Below the pieces are notes generated by a model. That model ran no database searches, had not been told where the DNA came from, and was given only the letters and a program-made list of their open reading frames with translations. A stretch of 64,000 nucleotides of DNA. Origin: Petrotoga olearia DSM 13574. GTDB taxonomy: Bacteria; Thermotogota; Thermotogae; Petrotogales; Petrotogaceae. The translations under genes and the position numbers were made by a program. This document shows, one piece after another, positions 8,526-17,516 of this stretch. Numbering within the stretch: position 1 is the stretch's first letter; every line of letters begins with the position of its first letter. The stretch lies in contig NZ_AZRL01000016.1 of NCBI RefSeq assembly GCF_002895525.1, forward strand, positions 1-64,000. Reading direction: 5' to 3'.

Positions 8526-10187
8526 ATGGATTTTCAACTGAGAGATGTTGAATCTGGACAAGTATACCATGCTGATGAAAACACCAAATTTATTGATATA
8601 GCAAAAAAATTCGAAAAGACCTCCGGAAAACAGGTTTTATACGTGAAATTTAACAACGACATTAAGGAATTGTTCAGCAAAGTATCTAAAAGTGGAAGCA
8701 TACAGTTTTGCGATATTACAACGCCTGATGGAGTGCGTATTTATAGACGAGGTCTTTTCTTTGTTTTGTATATTGCATTGAAAGAAATCAATCCAGAAGA
8801 CAGGTTTTATGTGAATAATACCCTCAACGATGCTATGTATTGCGAATTTAAATCTGGAGAACCTTCGGAAGATTATTTATTGTTACTAGAAAACAAGATG
8901 AGGGAGATAGTTGAAAAAGACATTGTTTTTGAAAAGAAAACTATAGATAAATTCGATGCTATAAAGATGTTCAAGGAAATAGGAGAAGAAGATAAAGCTC
9001 TACTTTTCAAATATCGAAAGAAAAGTACCGTTAATGTATATTACGCTGGCAAATATTTTAACTACTTTTATGGATACCTTCCGTATTCAACAGGATATGT
9101 TAATAAATTCAAATTGAAAAAGGTTGAAAAGGGTTTCGTCATAATCCATCCTACAAATCGTTTCCCCCACGACGTTCCAAATTATAGTTATTCTCCTAAG
9201 TTGTTTACAACCTTCGAAGAATACAAAAATTGGTTGGATATAATGGAAATAAAAACAGTCGGAGAATTAAACTTTATAATTTCTCAAGGTGCCGAAAGGG
9301 TAAGAGAGATCATTCGTGTAGCAGAAGCTTTACATGAACAAAAATACGCACAGATAACTGATGAAATAATAAATAGAAAGAATATAAGATTGATAATGAT
9401 AGCTGGGCCATCTTCTTCTGGAAAAACAACAAGTGCTAGGAGAATCGCCTTACATCTTAAAGTACATGGGTTAAGGCCAGTTCCAATATCTTTAGATGAC
9501 TTTTTCTTAGAACGAGAGAAGACACCAAGAGATGAAAACGGTAATTACGACTTTGAAAGTATAAACGCATTGGATTTAGAATTGTTCAACAACACAATGA
9601 TTGATTTGATAAAGGGAAAAGAAGTTATACTTCCAAAATTCGATTTCAAAACTGGTACAAGATTTTGGTCAGAAGAAACTTTAAAAATAAATGAAAATCA
9701 GCCTATTATTATAGAAGGTATTCATGGTTTGAACGAACGACTAACCACTTCTATTTCAAAAGAACAAAAGTTTAAAATCTATGTGAGTTCTTTAACCCAA
9801 ATGAATTTAGACAGTATGGATAGAATTCCTACAACGGATACTCGACTAATAAGAAGGTTAGTGAGAGATTATTATTTTAGAGGTTATTCAGCTGCAGATA
9901 CATTAAAGATTTGGCATTCAGTAGTAAGTGGCGAACATAAAAATATATTTCCCTTTCAAGATGAAGCAGACATTATGTTCAATTCTCACCTAGTTTACGA
10001 GCTTTCAGTTTTGAAGTTATTTGCTGAACCTCTATTGCTATCTATTGATAACTCTCATCCTGAATATTCAGAGGCAAAAAGGTTACTAAGATTTTTGGAC
10101 TACTTTCTCCCCATTACAGAGCTCGATGAAATACCCAAAACTTCAATAATAAGAGAATTCATAGGCAAAAGTTCTTTTGTATATTAA
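8526..10187 (+). CDS. Uridine kinase-like P-loop kinase with N-terminal TGS/threonyl-tRNA-synthetase-like domains
   Basis: The 553-residue protein ends in a phosphoribulokinase/uridine kinase domain with Walker A GPSSSGKTT at 294-302 and SLDDFF shortly after. The first 60 residues look like a TGS domain, and about 65-270 resembles the second additional domain of threonyl-tRNA synthetase. This layout is widespread in anaerobes, usually annotated as nucleoside kinase, and its substrate is uncertain. The start has GGAGAAAA upstream. It follows a tRNA-Thr gene and may be read through from the tRNA promoter; whether that proximity matters is unknown. Confidence 0.85.
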   Translation: MDFQLRDVESGQVYHADENTKFIDIAKKFEKTSGKQVLYVKFNNDIKELFSKVSKSGSIQFCDITTPDGVRIYRRGLFFVLYIALKEINPEDRFYVNNTLNDAMYCEFKSGEPSEDYLLLLENKMREIVEKDIVFEKKTIDKFDAIKMFKEIGEEDKALLFKYRKKSTVNVYYAGKYFNYFYGYLPYSTGYVNKFKLKKVEKGFVIIHPTNRFPHDVPNYSYSPKLFTTFEEYKNWLDIMEIKTVGELNFIISQGAERVREIIRVAEALHEQKYAQITDEIINRKNIRLIMIAGPSSSGKTTSARRIALHLKVHGLRPVPISLDDFFLEREKTPRDENGNYDFESINALDLELFNNTMIDLIKGKEVILPKFDFKTGTRFWSEETLKINENQPIIIEGIHGLNERLTTSISKEQKFKIYVSSLTQMNLDSMDRIPTTDTRLIRRLVRDYYFRGYSAADTLKIWHSVVSGEHKNIFPFQDEADIMFNSHLVYELSVLKLFAEPLLLSIDNSHPEYSEAKRLLRFLDYFLPITELDEIPKTSIIREFIGKSSFVY

Positions 10188-10221
10188 TTTAGATAAAAAA
10201 CAGTCATAGTATACCTAAAAA

Positions 10222-10253
10222 AAGGAGACATGTAATTTGCATGTCTCCTTTTT
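10222..10253. terminator. Bidirectional terminator between the kinase gene and malG
   Basis: AAGGAGACATG (10222-10232) and CATGTCTCCTT (10240-10250) form an 11-bp stem. It is flanked by an A-run on the left and a T-run on the right, so it works for both converging genes. Confidence 0.9.
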
Positions 10254-10261
10254 CCTAATGA

Positions 10262-12874
10262 TTAACCTTTTACAGAGCCTTGAGTTAATCCTCCGATTAT
10301 CCATCTTTGGAGAGACAAAAATAGAATTATCATTGGGACCGCCCCCAATAGCGAGGCTGCGGTGAACAATCCCCACTCTGTTTCGTATGGTCCTGTGGAG
10401 AATGTTTGCAATCCAACAGCATAGGTATAATTTGCTTCGCTCTGTAATATTATTCTTGCCATAACAAACTCGTTGAATATGTTCATGAAGGTAAGTATCA
10501 TAACAACAGCAATTATGGGTAGAGATAGAGGCAAAACAATCCTCCAAAAGGTTTGGAACCTCGTAGCACCGTCAATCATTGCAGATTCTTCCAAAGAATC
10601 TGGGATAGTGTCATAGTAACCTTTGAACAGCCACATGTTGTAAGCAATTCCTCCCATGTATGCAAAGATCAATCCATCTAAAGAATCCAAACCAAATACT
10701 CCAAAGTTATCACCCATAAATTTCAATATACCATAAATTGCTATCATAAACATTACTCCTGGGAACATCTGAATTATCATCAAGAAAAATAATCCCTGTT
10801 TTCTTCCTACAAATCTCATCCTTGAAAAGGGATAGGCTGCAATGGAGGTTATTAAAACAGTTAATACTGATGTTATACCAGCTACCATTATGGAATTTAG
10901 GAGCCAGCGCATGAACGGTTTTCTAACTTTTGCTGACCAATCTTCTTGCAAAAAATAAAGATTTTTATCAATATTCCTAAGTTTAGACTTTAATTCGGAG
11001 TAATCTGTGTAATTTGCTAGATCACTAACTATCCTTGAGGCACGAGCTATATCAGCCGAAGCTTTCCCGTATTGCGTGTTGTAAAGTGTTTCAATCTCAG
11101 AAAGTGGTTCTATAGTAGTCACGTTACCACCTTGATTCAAAGTAAGATATTCAGTGAGATTTGTTTTAAATATATTAATATTTTCTTCCATTTGATTTTG
11201 GATAACTGTTAATTTTTCTCTTCCTTGGTCAAATCTTTGCTTTGATTCCAACAGATTGTTGTACCAATTCATTAATACGTATCTGTTACGATCAGGAGTA
11301 AAATACGGATAATATTTTGAACTCACGAAGGATGCGTAGTTCGTTGATTCAAAGTTATTGGAAATTTCTTGATTGGCACTTTCCAAATAAACTAACAAAA
11401 AAGGAATGTTTTGTAATTTTTCTAAATTGTTTAAGGGTTCTTCATTTTCTCCCTTGATTTGGGCAAGTGTGGTTTGAATTTCGTTCTTTTGTTCTCTTAA
11501 ATTAATTAGTTGAGCGCTGTATTGGGCTAATTGACGAGTATTTGAACTGTATTGTGATGTTAGTGGAAGTAATTCGTCTATGCTTCCAGAAAGTTTTAAA
11601 GTTGAACTTTTTGCCGCTTGATAACTTGGTAAAATTGATTTTGAATCTTTTATGGCGTATATTTTTGTGAAGTTTTCGTTTAAAAATTGATAGACTTCAG
11701 TGAGAAGTTCGAGCGTTTCAACAAAACCGTTTTCGATGAATATATCTATAGAATTCAAAATCTCGTAAGAAGAAGGAATGATCTGAGAAAATTTTTGAAC
11801 GTGATCGTAAAAAGATTTATCTTCACCAAATAATGGTGACTTTCCTTCCACATTCGTTAAATCTTGTCCCTTAAGTATGTTGTAAGAAGCATGTAATCGC
11901 TCTTTTTCGACTATGAATATATCAAAAAGTGCGGATAAACTGTTGAATATTTCACTGTTTTGTCTTTCTAAAAGCGCTTGTTGTGAAGTGATTTGGGATA
12001 TTTGTGAATTTATATAGTTTAATTCTGCTTCTAATTGGGATATTTGGCTTATGGACTGACCATATAATTCGTTGGCTTGTAATTGAATATCTTCTTGTAC
12101 CTTTTCTATTTCTGTTTCAATTGAATCCCATCTTTCAGACAATGATAAAATGCTTTCCTCAAACCTTTCAGCTTCGGGCTCTTCGTTTATCCATCTCCTA
12201 TACGTTCTTACCTTCCAAGCAGAAGTTTTCAGCGGGATTTGCAGTATTGTATTCATAGTTTCTATATAGTATTCACTATCTTTATTTAAAGAGCTACTTT
12301 CCAAGTTGGTCATTATTTCTTTTCTTTGATTAAAATACTCGCTTAGCAACATTTGCAATTGTGTAGTGTCAACGTTTATACCCATACTTTGGGATAGATT
12401 TAATATTGTGGTTAACTCTTCTTGGAAGGTTTGATAATCTTCATTCCTTATTTTGTTGATATCGTTGTAAAACTGGTCTTTGTACTGGGTCTCGTAAAGT
12501 GTAAATATCTCATCATACGAACTTTCTAAATCTTCAAAGTTGTTTTGAGTTTCGGAAAAGTATTCTTCCAAACTGGTTATAAATTTCATTGATTCTTTTT
12601 GTGCTTCTGTTAGAGATAGCCCGCTGTATTCTCCGATGTACGAACTAAGAGAGTTCAGTTCGTTTATTAATTCAGGTACATTTGGAGTTTGAAGGATTAA
12701 ATCTTTGTAATTATTTACGGTCAATCTGTTAGAAAACAATTTTGGTGAAAAAGCGGCATTATCTCTTCTTATCGATGTAGAAATCAACCATACAAGAGGA
12801 AAGAGTATTACAACAACGCAGATTATTAATATTATATGCCTTAAAGTGTAATTTTTCTTTTCGATCATGGCCAT
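10262..12874 (-). CDS. malG: Maltodextrin ABC transporter permease MalG with a giant extracytoplasmic insert
   Basis: The 870-residue protein is about three times the usual MalG size of roughly 290. Transmembrane helix 1 (about 10-32) is followed by some 620 residues rich in Gln, Asn, Ser and Glu, with coiled-coil-like heptads (for example around SQISQLEAELNYINSQ). The normal permease core resumes at about residue 655. The EAA loop reads EESAMIDGATRFQTFWRIV, the contact site for the ATPase subunit. The insert should lie outside the membrane. Enlarged MalG proteins are known in Thermotogota. The start codon overlaps the malF stop in TAATG. No ATPase gene (malK) is present nearby. Confidence 0.92.
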   Translation of the reverse strand: MAMIEKKNYTLRHIILIICVVVILFPLVWLISTSIRRDNAAFSPKLFSNRLTVNNYKDLILQTPNVPELINELNSLSSYIGEYSGLSLTEAQKESMKFITSLEEYFSETQNNFEDLESSYDEIFTLYETQYKDQFYNDINKIRNEDYQTFQEELTTILNLSQSMGINVDTTQLQMLLSEYFNQRKEIMTNLESSSLNKDSEYYIETMNTILQIPLKTSAWKVRTYRRWINEEPEAERFEESILSLSERWDSIETEIEKVQEDIQLQANELYGQSISQISQLEAELNYINSQISQITSQQALLERQNSEIFNSLSALFDIFIVEKERLHASYNILKGQDLTNVEGKSPLFGEDKSFYDHVQKFSQIIPSSYEILNSIDIFIENGFVETLELLTEVYQFLNENFTKIYAIKDSKSILPSYQAAKSSTLKLSGSIDELLPLTSQYSSNTRQLAQYSAQLINLREQKNEIQTTLAQIKGENEEPLNNLEKLQNIPFLLVYLESANQEISNNFESTNYASFVSSKYYPYFTPDRNRYVLMNWYNNLLESKQRFDQGREKLTVIQNQMEENINIFKTNLTEYLTLNQGGNVTTIEPLSEIETLYNTQYGKASADIARASRIVSDLANYTDYSELKSKLRNIDKNLYFLQEDWSAKVRKPFMRWLLNSIMVAGITSVLTVLITSIAAYPFSRMRFVGRKQGLFFLMIIQMFPGVMFMIAIYGILKFMGDNFGVFGLDSLDGLIFAYMGGIAYNMWLFKGYYDTIPDSLEESAMIDGATRFQTFWRIVLPLSLPIIAVVMILTFMNIFNEFVMARIILQSEANYTYAVGLQTFSTGPYETEWGLFTAASLLGAVPMIILFLSLQRWIIGGLTQGSVKG

Positions 12875-14628
12875 TATCTACTCACCTCTTCGAATGAACC
12901 TGAGAATCTAAAGTTAAAGTAACTAAACACAGCTATTATTGCAAATATGATCATCGAAATAGCGGAAGCAAAGCCAAAGTCCTGTCCCTGTGATCCTTCA
13001 AAGGCTAATTTATATACGTAAGATATCAAAATGTCCGTTGAACCTGCCGGTGTGTTCGTTCCCGCCATTGCAGGTCCACCACCTGTAAGGAGATAGATTA
13101 ATGTAAAATTGTTAAAATTGAAGGCAAAACTCATAACGAGTAATGGCGCAACAGCGACCATCAAAAGGGGTAATGTTATCTGCCTGAACTGTTTCCATCT
13201 GGTCGCACCATCTATAACGGCTGCTTCGTATAGTTCGCCTGGAATACTTTGTAAAGCACCAAGGTTTATAGTCATCATGTAAGGAAATCCTAACCAGGTA
13301 TTCGTTATCAGTATTGCCACTTTTGCCCAAAATGGATCGTTCAGCCATTTAACTGGGTTTATTCCTAAGTTTCCCAATATGAATCTGTTGATTATCCCGT
13401 ATGTTTCGTTGAAGAATCCATTTCTCCAAACCAAAACCGAAATAAATGCTGGTATCGCCCACGGTATTATTAGTAAAGTTCGGTACACAACTTTTCCTTT
13501 AAGGTTTACATCGTTTAGAAGTAAAGCAAACGCGAGTCCAACTACAAAAGTGAGAAGAACACTTAAACCTGCGTAGGCAAAAGTCCAACCAAAAATTTTA
13601 AAGAATGGTCCAGAAATTCGTGGATCGGTTATTATTTTTGCAAAGTTTTCTCCACCTATATAGTCTTTATAACCTATTAATCTGTACAATTCTCCATTCT
13701 CATTGTAATCCCAAAAGGCTGAGTCCCTTTCAACCAATTCTTTGTTGGTAAGAGTGTTCACTACAACTGTTTTGTATATCTCTCTTTCTCCGTCAACTAT
13801 AACTTTAACCGATGTATCGTAAACCCTATAGGCTTCTGAGAATTTTCTGAATATTGTTGAACTAGAGAGACGGAAGTTTTGATCTTGCAACACCAAATTT
13901 AAAGATTTCAAATAATTCTGTCTCAATACAGAGTTGTAAAATGCTGAATTAGTGGAGGTAAGTGGATCAACTGGAGAATAAAAATAAGTGTATCTGATTT
14001 CTCCATCTTTTTCAATGGCTATTATTGAATCATTGCCATTGGTTCCTAAACTTTCCGTGGGGCGTATTATTTTGTAAGTGGCATTGTTTACAGTTATTTG
14101 GTCTCTTTCAATAGGAAACAATTCTGATTCTGCATATATTAGGTTACCTCTCGAATCGTACTCTAAAGTTTCGGGTTTTTCGGATAAATACATATTTTTT
14201 TCGTCATATAAAAGTAATAAAAAGTCTTCGGTTGGTTTGTATTGCTCATCGTATCTGACGAATACTTTGAAATCGTAGGTTTTTGGATTTTCTGGCTCAA
14301 AGTAGTACGTTGGATCTGTGAGGAGAGTATCTATAGCGTTTGTTCTAGTGAATAAATGTCCCGTTCCATAATTAGTGAATGACGTATCTATCGTATAATA
14401 AATTGGATATATAGTTAAAATAAAGAGAAAAAACAAAGCAGGTAAAGTATATCTGTATGGGTAAGCTTTTTTGGAAAAAATCGCCCAATCCGTCAAAACA
14501 AGAAAAATACTTATAACTATGCCTAATCCATAGTTGGCAAGTATGAATAGAAGAAGTATTGCCCATACAAGGAGTGCATTCATAACTCCAATGAATATCC
14601 ATATTAAAAACGTAGTGAACTTATTCAT
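12874..14628 (-). CDS. malF: Maltodextrin ABC transporter permease MalF
   Basis: The 584-residue permease has several N-terminal membrane helices (about 1-80), an extracytoplasmic segment at about 85-345 comparable to the P2 loop of enterobacterial MalF, and then the permease core. The EAA loop reads EAAVIDGATRWKQFRQIT. With MalG it forms the channel that takes maltodextrins from MalE. GAGGGGCAG lies upstream of the ATG. The gene follows malE by about 113 bp containing a terminator-like hairpin and is coupled to malG by a one-base overlap. Confidence 0.94.
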   Translation of the reverse strand: MNKFTTFLIWIFIGVMNALLVWAILLLFILANYGLGIVISIFLVLTDWAIFSKKAYPYRYTLPALFFLFILTIYPIYYTIDTSFTNYGTGHLFTRTNAIDTLLTDPTYYFEPENPKTYDFKVFVRYDEQYKPTEDFLLLLYDEKNMYLSEKPETLEYDSRGNLIYAESELFPIERDQITVNNATYKIIRPTESLGTNGNDSIIAIEKDGEIRYTYFYSPVDPLTSTNSAFYNSVLRQNYLKSLNLVLQDQNFRLSSSTIFRKFSEAYRVYDTSVKVIVDGEREIYKTVVVNTLTNKELVERDSAFWDYNENGELYRLIGYKDYIGGENFAKIITDPRISGPFFKIFGWTFAYAGLSVLLTFVVGLAFALLLNDVNLKGKVVYRTLLIIPWAIPAFISVLVWRNGFFNETYGIINRFILGNLGINPVKWLNDPFWAKVAILITNTWLGFPYMMTINLGALQSIPGELYEAAVIDGATRWKQFRQITLPLLMVAVAPLLVMSFAFNFNNFTLIYLLTGGGPAMAGTNTPAGSTDILISYVYKLAFEGSQGQDFGFASAISMIIFAIIAVFSYFNFRFSGSFEEVSR

Positions 14629-14656
14629 GAACTGCCCCTCCCAAAAATTTTAGCTT

Positions 14657-14688
14657 TAAAAAAAAGGAGAGGAAGTTAACCTCCCCTT
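14657..14688 (-). terminator. Hairpin between malE and malF (attenuator-like)
   Basis: On the minus strand AAGGGGAGG pairs with CCTCTCCTT around a 7-nt loop, followed by eight T residues. Placed between the binding-protein gene and the permease genes, it probably terminates part of the transcripts so that MalE is made in excess. Confidence 0.8.
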
Positions 14689-14741
14689 CTTGTTATTTAA
14701 TCTTTTTATATTTTAATCTTAAAGATCGATCAAAGGTTAAA

Positions 14742-15944
14742 TTACAAAGCTGCTTTTATCTTTGATACGGCATCGTTAAGAGCGTCTTCTGGTGTTTGTG
14801 TTCCGTTTATAATGTTGTTTAGAGCATCATTCATAGGTTGCCATACAGATTGCATTGCTGGTATATTCGGCATTGGTTCTCCACCAGCTGCACTTTCTGT
14901 GAAGGCAGCAACTATTTCAGCAGGAACCGGACCACCTTGTTCTTCAATTATCTGAGAAACATCTATTCTTGAAGGCAATCTTGGGTCAGCGATATAGAAT
15001 TGATATATTCCTTCAGCCGTTGCTAAATAATTAATGATGAACTCCATAGCGAATGCCTTGTTTTGTGATCTAGAATTGATCATTAGCCCTTGTACACCAA
15101 CAAATGGCTTCATCGTTTTACCTGGTTCAACCTCTATGCTTGTTAATGGAACTACTCCGAAATCCACACCCGCATCTAAGTATGCTTTTACAGCCCATGG
15201 ACCGTTTATTATCATGGCAGCCAAACCATCCATGAACATGGAATCCATAATATTGTAGTTCATACCTTGTGGCATTATACCTTCTTCGAAGAAACTCCTC
15301 AAAAGATATCCAGCTTTTATAGCTCCTTCATTGTTCATTCCTATATCAGATATATCGTAACCAGTCCTAGAATCATAATCAAAGACATAAGCACCATATC
15401 CAGTAAAGAAACCATAAACATGATAAAAATCATTAGCAGTAACAGCAAATCCGACCGTTTCATCTGTGGTAAATTCTTTTGCTAAAGCCTTTAACTCGTC
15501 TATGCTTGTTGGCACTTCCTCATCGCTTACATAATCACGATTATAGAATAATCCAACTGCCTCAATAGCGTATGGCAATCCATACAACTTGCCTTCATAT
15601 GTGAATGCTTGAATCCCTGATGGAGCAAACTTGTTAAGTTCGATAGCAGATATTGGAATAGGTTCAAGTAGACCATTTAATGCTAATTCTCCAACCCAGT
15701 CGTGAGCCCCAACTATTATATCTGGGCCTTCTCCTGCCTGAGCCGCTGTTAGGAATTTTGACTTGATATCACCGAAAGTAACCATTTGGACGTCAACGTT
15801 AATGCCTGTATCCCTGGTAAACTGTTGCCCAATTCTTTTCATGAAATCAACTTGTTTTTCTGAAGACCACACGGTTAAAGTTTGTGAAAATAGTGAAAGA
15901 ACTCCTACTAACATTACCAAAGTTAAAATTAAGCCTTTTTTCAT
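14742..15944 (-). CDS. malE: Maltose/maltodextrin-binding periplasmic protein
   Basis: The 400-residue protein is a family 1 solute-binding protein. It starts with a signal peptide (MKKGLILTLVMLVGVLSLFSQ), followed by TLTVWSSEKQVDFMKRIG typical of MalE. GEGPDIIVGAHDWVGELA and INGPWAVKAYLDAGVDFG also match the family. It captures maltodextrins outside the membrane for MalFG. GGGGGTATTAAG precedes the ATG. Regulation appears elaborate: a 10-bp-phased TAATC array, a -35/-10 pair and a LacI-type operator lie upstream. Confidence 0.95.
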   Translation of the reverse strand: MKKGLILTLVMLVGVLSLFSQTLTVWSSEKQVDFMKRIGQQFTRDTGINVDVQMVTFGDIKSKFLTAAQAGEGPDIIVGAHDWVGELALNGLLEPIPISAIELNKFAPSGIQAFTYEGKLYGLPYAIEAVGLFYNRDYVSDEEVPTSIDELKALAKEFTTDETVGFAVTANDFYHVYGFFTGYGAYVFDYDSRTGYDISDIGMNNEGAIKAGYLLRSFFEEGIMPQGMNYNIMDSMFMDGLAAMIINGPWAVKAYLDAGVDFGVVPLTSIEVEPGKTMKPFVGVQGLMINSRSQNKAFAMEFIINYLATAEGIYQFYIADPRLPSRIDVSQIIEEQGGPVPAEIVAAFTESAAGGEPMPNIPAMQSVWQPMNDALNNIINGTQTPEDALNDAVSKIKAAL

Positions 15945-15978
15945 CTTAATACCCCCTTTTGAGTGTTTTTTTCCTTAT

Positions 15979-15990
15979 GGAAACGTTTTT
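15979..15990 (-). promoter_or_regulatory. Possible LacI-family operator at the malE promoter
   Basis: The palindrome AAACGTTT (15981-15988) with partly symmetrical flanks resembles operators of MalR/CcpA-type LacI-family repressors. It lies about 10-20 bp downstream of the -10 box, close to the transcription start, where a bound repressor would block transcription. No regulator gene is nearby. Confidence 0.45.
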
Positions 15991-15999
15991 ACTAAAATA

Positions 16000-16027
16000 A
16001 TTATAACAAATAAATGTACATTTTCAA
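16000..16027 (-). promoter_or_regulatory. malE promoter (-35 TTGAAA, -10 TATAAT)
   Basis: On the minus strand TTGAAA (16027-16022) and TATAAT (16005-16000) are separated by 16 bp. The -35 box continues the 10-bp phase of the TAATC repeats just upstream. Confidence 0.75.
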
Positions 16028-16032
16028 ATCAT

Positions 16033-16087
16033 GATTATTGGTGATTAAAACCGATTAGAGGGAATTATCAAGAATTATTTCCGATTA
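16033..16087 (-). promoter_or_regulatory. Six-unit 10-bp-phased TAATC direct-repeat array upstream of malE
   Basis: On the minus strand, pentamers begin every 10 bp: TAATC, TAATT, TAATT, TAATC, TAATC, TAATC. In plus coordinates the units occupy 16083-16087, 16073-16077, 16063-16067, 16053-16057, 16043-16047 and 16033-16037. The unit nearest the gene starts exactly 32 bp before the first base of the -10 box. The same array with the same spacing occurs upstream of the aminotransferase operon at 49325. It probably binds a regulator that lines up head to tail on one face of the helix. Confidence 0.75.
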
Positions 16088-16127
16088 GGAGCAAAAATCT
16101 CAGTTTTTCAACGTTTTACCTGTAAAT

Positions 16128-17516
16128 TTAAATAGGATAGATGATAGTATCTTCATTTTGAAAGCTTTCCGCAAGGTTTAGATCGATATTAAGGGAACGA
16201 ACATATTTATTTTTCAAGAATTTTTTACCAACTTCTTTGAATAGAACGTAGGTTAGTAAGTCTTCTTCATTTTGAGCTAATATTCCTATTTCTTTTTTTG
16301 CTTTTTCTAGCTCTGGCTCTAAATCGTCTGCTGGTCTATGGTCGATGGGCTTTTCATTGTCCAAAGCTAATTTGTATAATTCTTCGTCTACTGGGGCAGG
16401 AGGTTTTCCATAGAGACCTTTCAAATAATTTTTTACCTCGTTGGTTATCATCGAATATCTTTTACCTGTTAATACGTTTAAAACAGCTTGGACTCCAACG
16501 ATCTGACTAGTGGGGGTCACCAAAGGAGGATATCCCAAATCCTTGCGAACCCTAGGTACTTCTTGTAGAACTTCGTTTAATTTATCTTCAGCCTTTTGGG
16601 ACTTCAATTGAGAAATTAAATTAGAAAGCATACCTCCAGGGATTTGAGCATTTAATATTCTGGCATCTATTGATTCCATCTTGACATCGTATTCACTGTA
16701 TTTTGATCTTACTTTCCAAAAATGGTCAACCAATCTCATTATTGTTTTTGTATTTAGATCCAAGTCGTATGTGTAGACAAAGGGCTCAATGGCGGGTTCA
16801 GATGTGCCATTAGCAAAAGGGCTCAACGCTAAGTCTAGAATATCTGCGCCAGCTTCTACTGCCGCAAAATAAGCCATAGAGGCAAGACCGGTTGTTGCAT
16901 GAGAATGAATATCAACAGGGATGTCGAATTTTTTCTTGATTTCTTTTACCAAATCATATGCGTCCTTTGGCTTTAACAAACCTGCCATATCTTTTACAGC
17001 GATTGAATCGACGCCTCTTTCCACTAATTCTTTTGTATAATTTAAATAATACTGAAGATTATGGACAGGACTAACGGTATAAGATATAGTTCCTTGAACA
17101 TGAATATTTCTTTTTTTTGCAACTTCTATGGACTTTTCCAAGTTACGAATATCGTTTAGAGCATCGAAGACTCTGATGATGTCCATCTTGTAATCGGCTA
17201 CTTTGTTTACGAATAATTCCACTACGTCGTCCGCATAATTTCTATATCCAACTAAATTTTGCCCTCTCAAAAGCATTTGGATTTTGGTATTTTTTAATTT
17301 TTCTCTTATGGTTTGTAGCCTTATCCATGGGTCCTCGTTGAGGTATCGTATGCATGAATCGTACGTGGCTCCACCCCATACCTCCATTGAATAATATCCA
17401 ACTTGATCGAAGTCTATTAATTGGTCTTCAAAATCTTCCATTTTTAATCTCGTTGCGATTAAAGATTGTTGACCATCTCTTAAAGTTGTATCGACTATAT
17501 ATGGTTTTTTATTCAT
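16128..17516 (-). CDS. oadA: Oxaloacetate decarboxylase alpha subunit / pyruvate carboxylase subunit B-like carboxyltransferase
   Basis: The 462-residue protein starts with the HMGL-like barrel (DTTLRDGQQSL) and the metal-site motif HSHATTG, followed by the conserved carboxylase domain (about 290-440). These enzymes move CO2 between oxaloacetate and biotin. The protein ends without the biotinyl-lysine domain (no MKM motif), so a separate biotin carrier would be needed; none is in the window. The frame extends to a GTG at 17525, but that overlaps the AAGGAG site. ATG 17516 is well spaced and overlaps the end of the previous gene by 8 bp, implying translational coupling. Confidence 0.88.
   Translation of the reverse strand: MNKKPYIVDTTLRDGQQSLIATRLKMEDFEDQLIDFDQVGYYSMEVWGGATYDSCIRYLNEDPWIRLQTIREKLKNTKIQMLLRGQNLVGYRNYADDVVELFVNKVADYKMDIIRVFDALNDIRNLEKSIEVAKKRNIHVQGTISYTVSPVHNLQYYLNYTKELVERGVDSIAVKDMAGLLKPKDAYDLVKEIKKKFDIPVDIHSHATTGLASMAYFAAVEAGADILDLALSPFANGTSEPAIEPFVYTYDLDLNTKTIMRLVDHFWKVRSKYSEYDVKMESIDARILNAQIPGGMLSNLISQLKSQKAEDKLNEVLQEVPRVRKDLGYPPLVTPTSQIVGVQAVLNVLTGKRYSMITNEVKNYLKGLYGKPPAPVDEELYKLALDNEKPIDHRPADDLEPELEKAKKEIGILAQNEEDLLTYVLFKEVGKKFLKNKYVRSLNIDLNLAESFQNEDTIIYPI

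Noticed and set aside
10215-10547. A 110-residue minus-strand ORF overlapping the end of malG
   Set aside because: It lies in another frame of malG and crosses the terminator hairpin.
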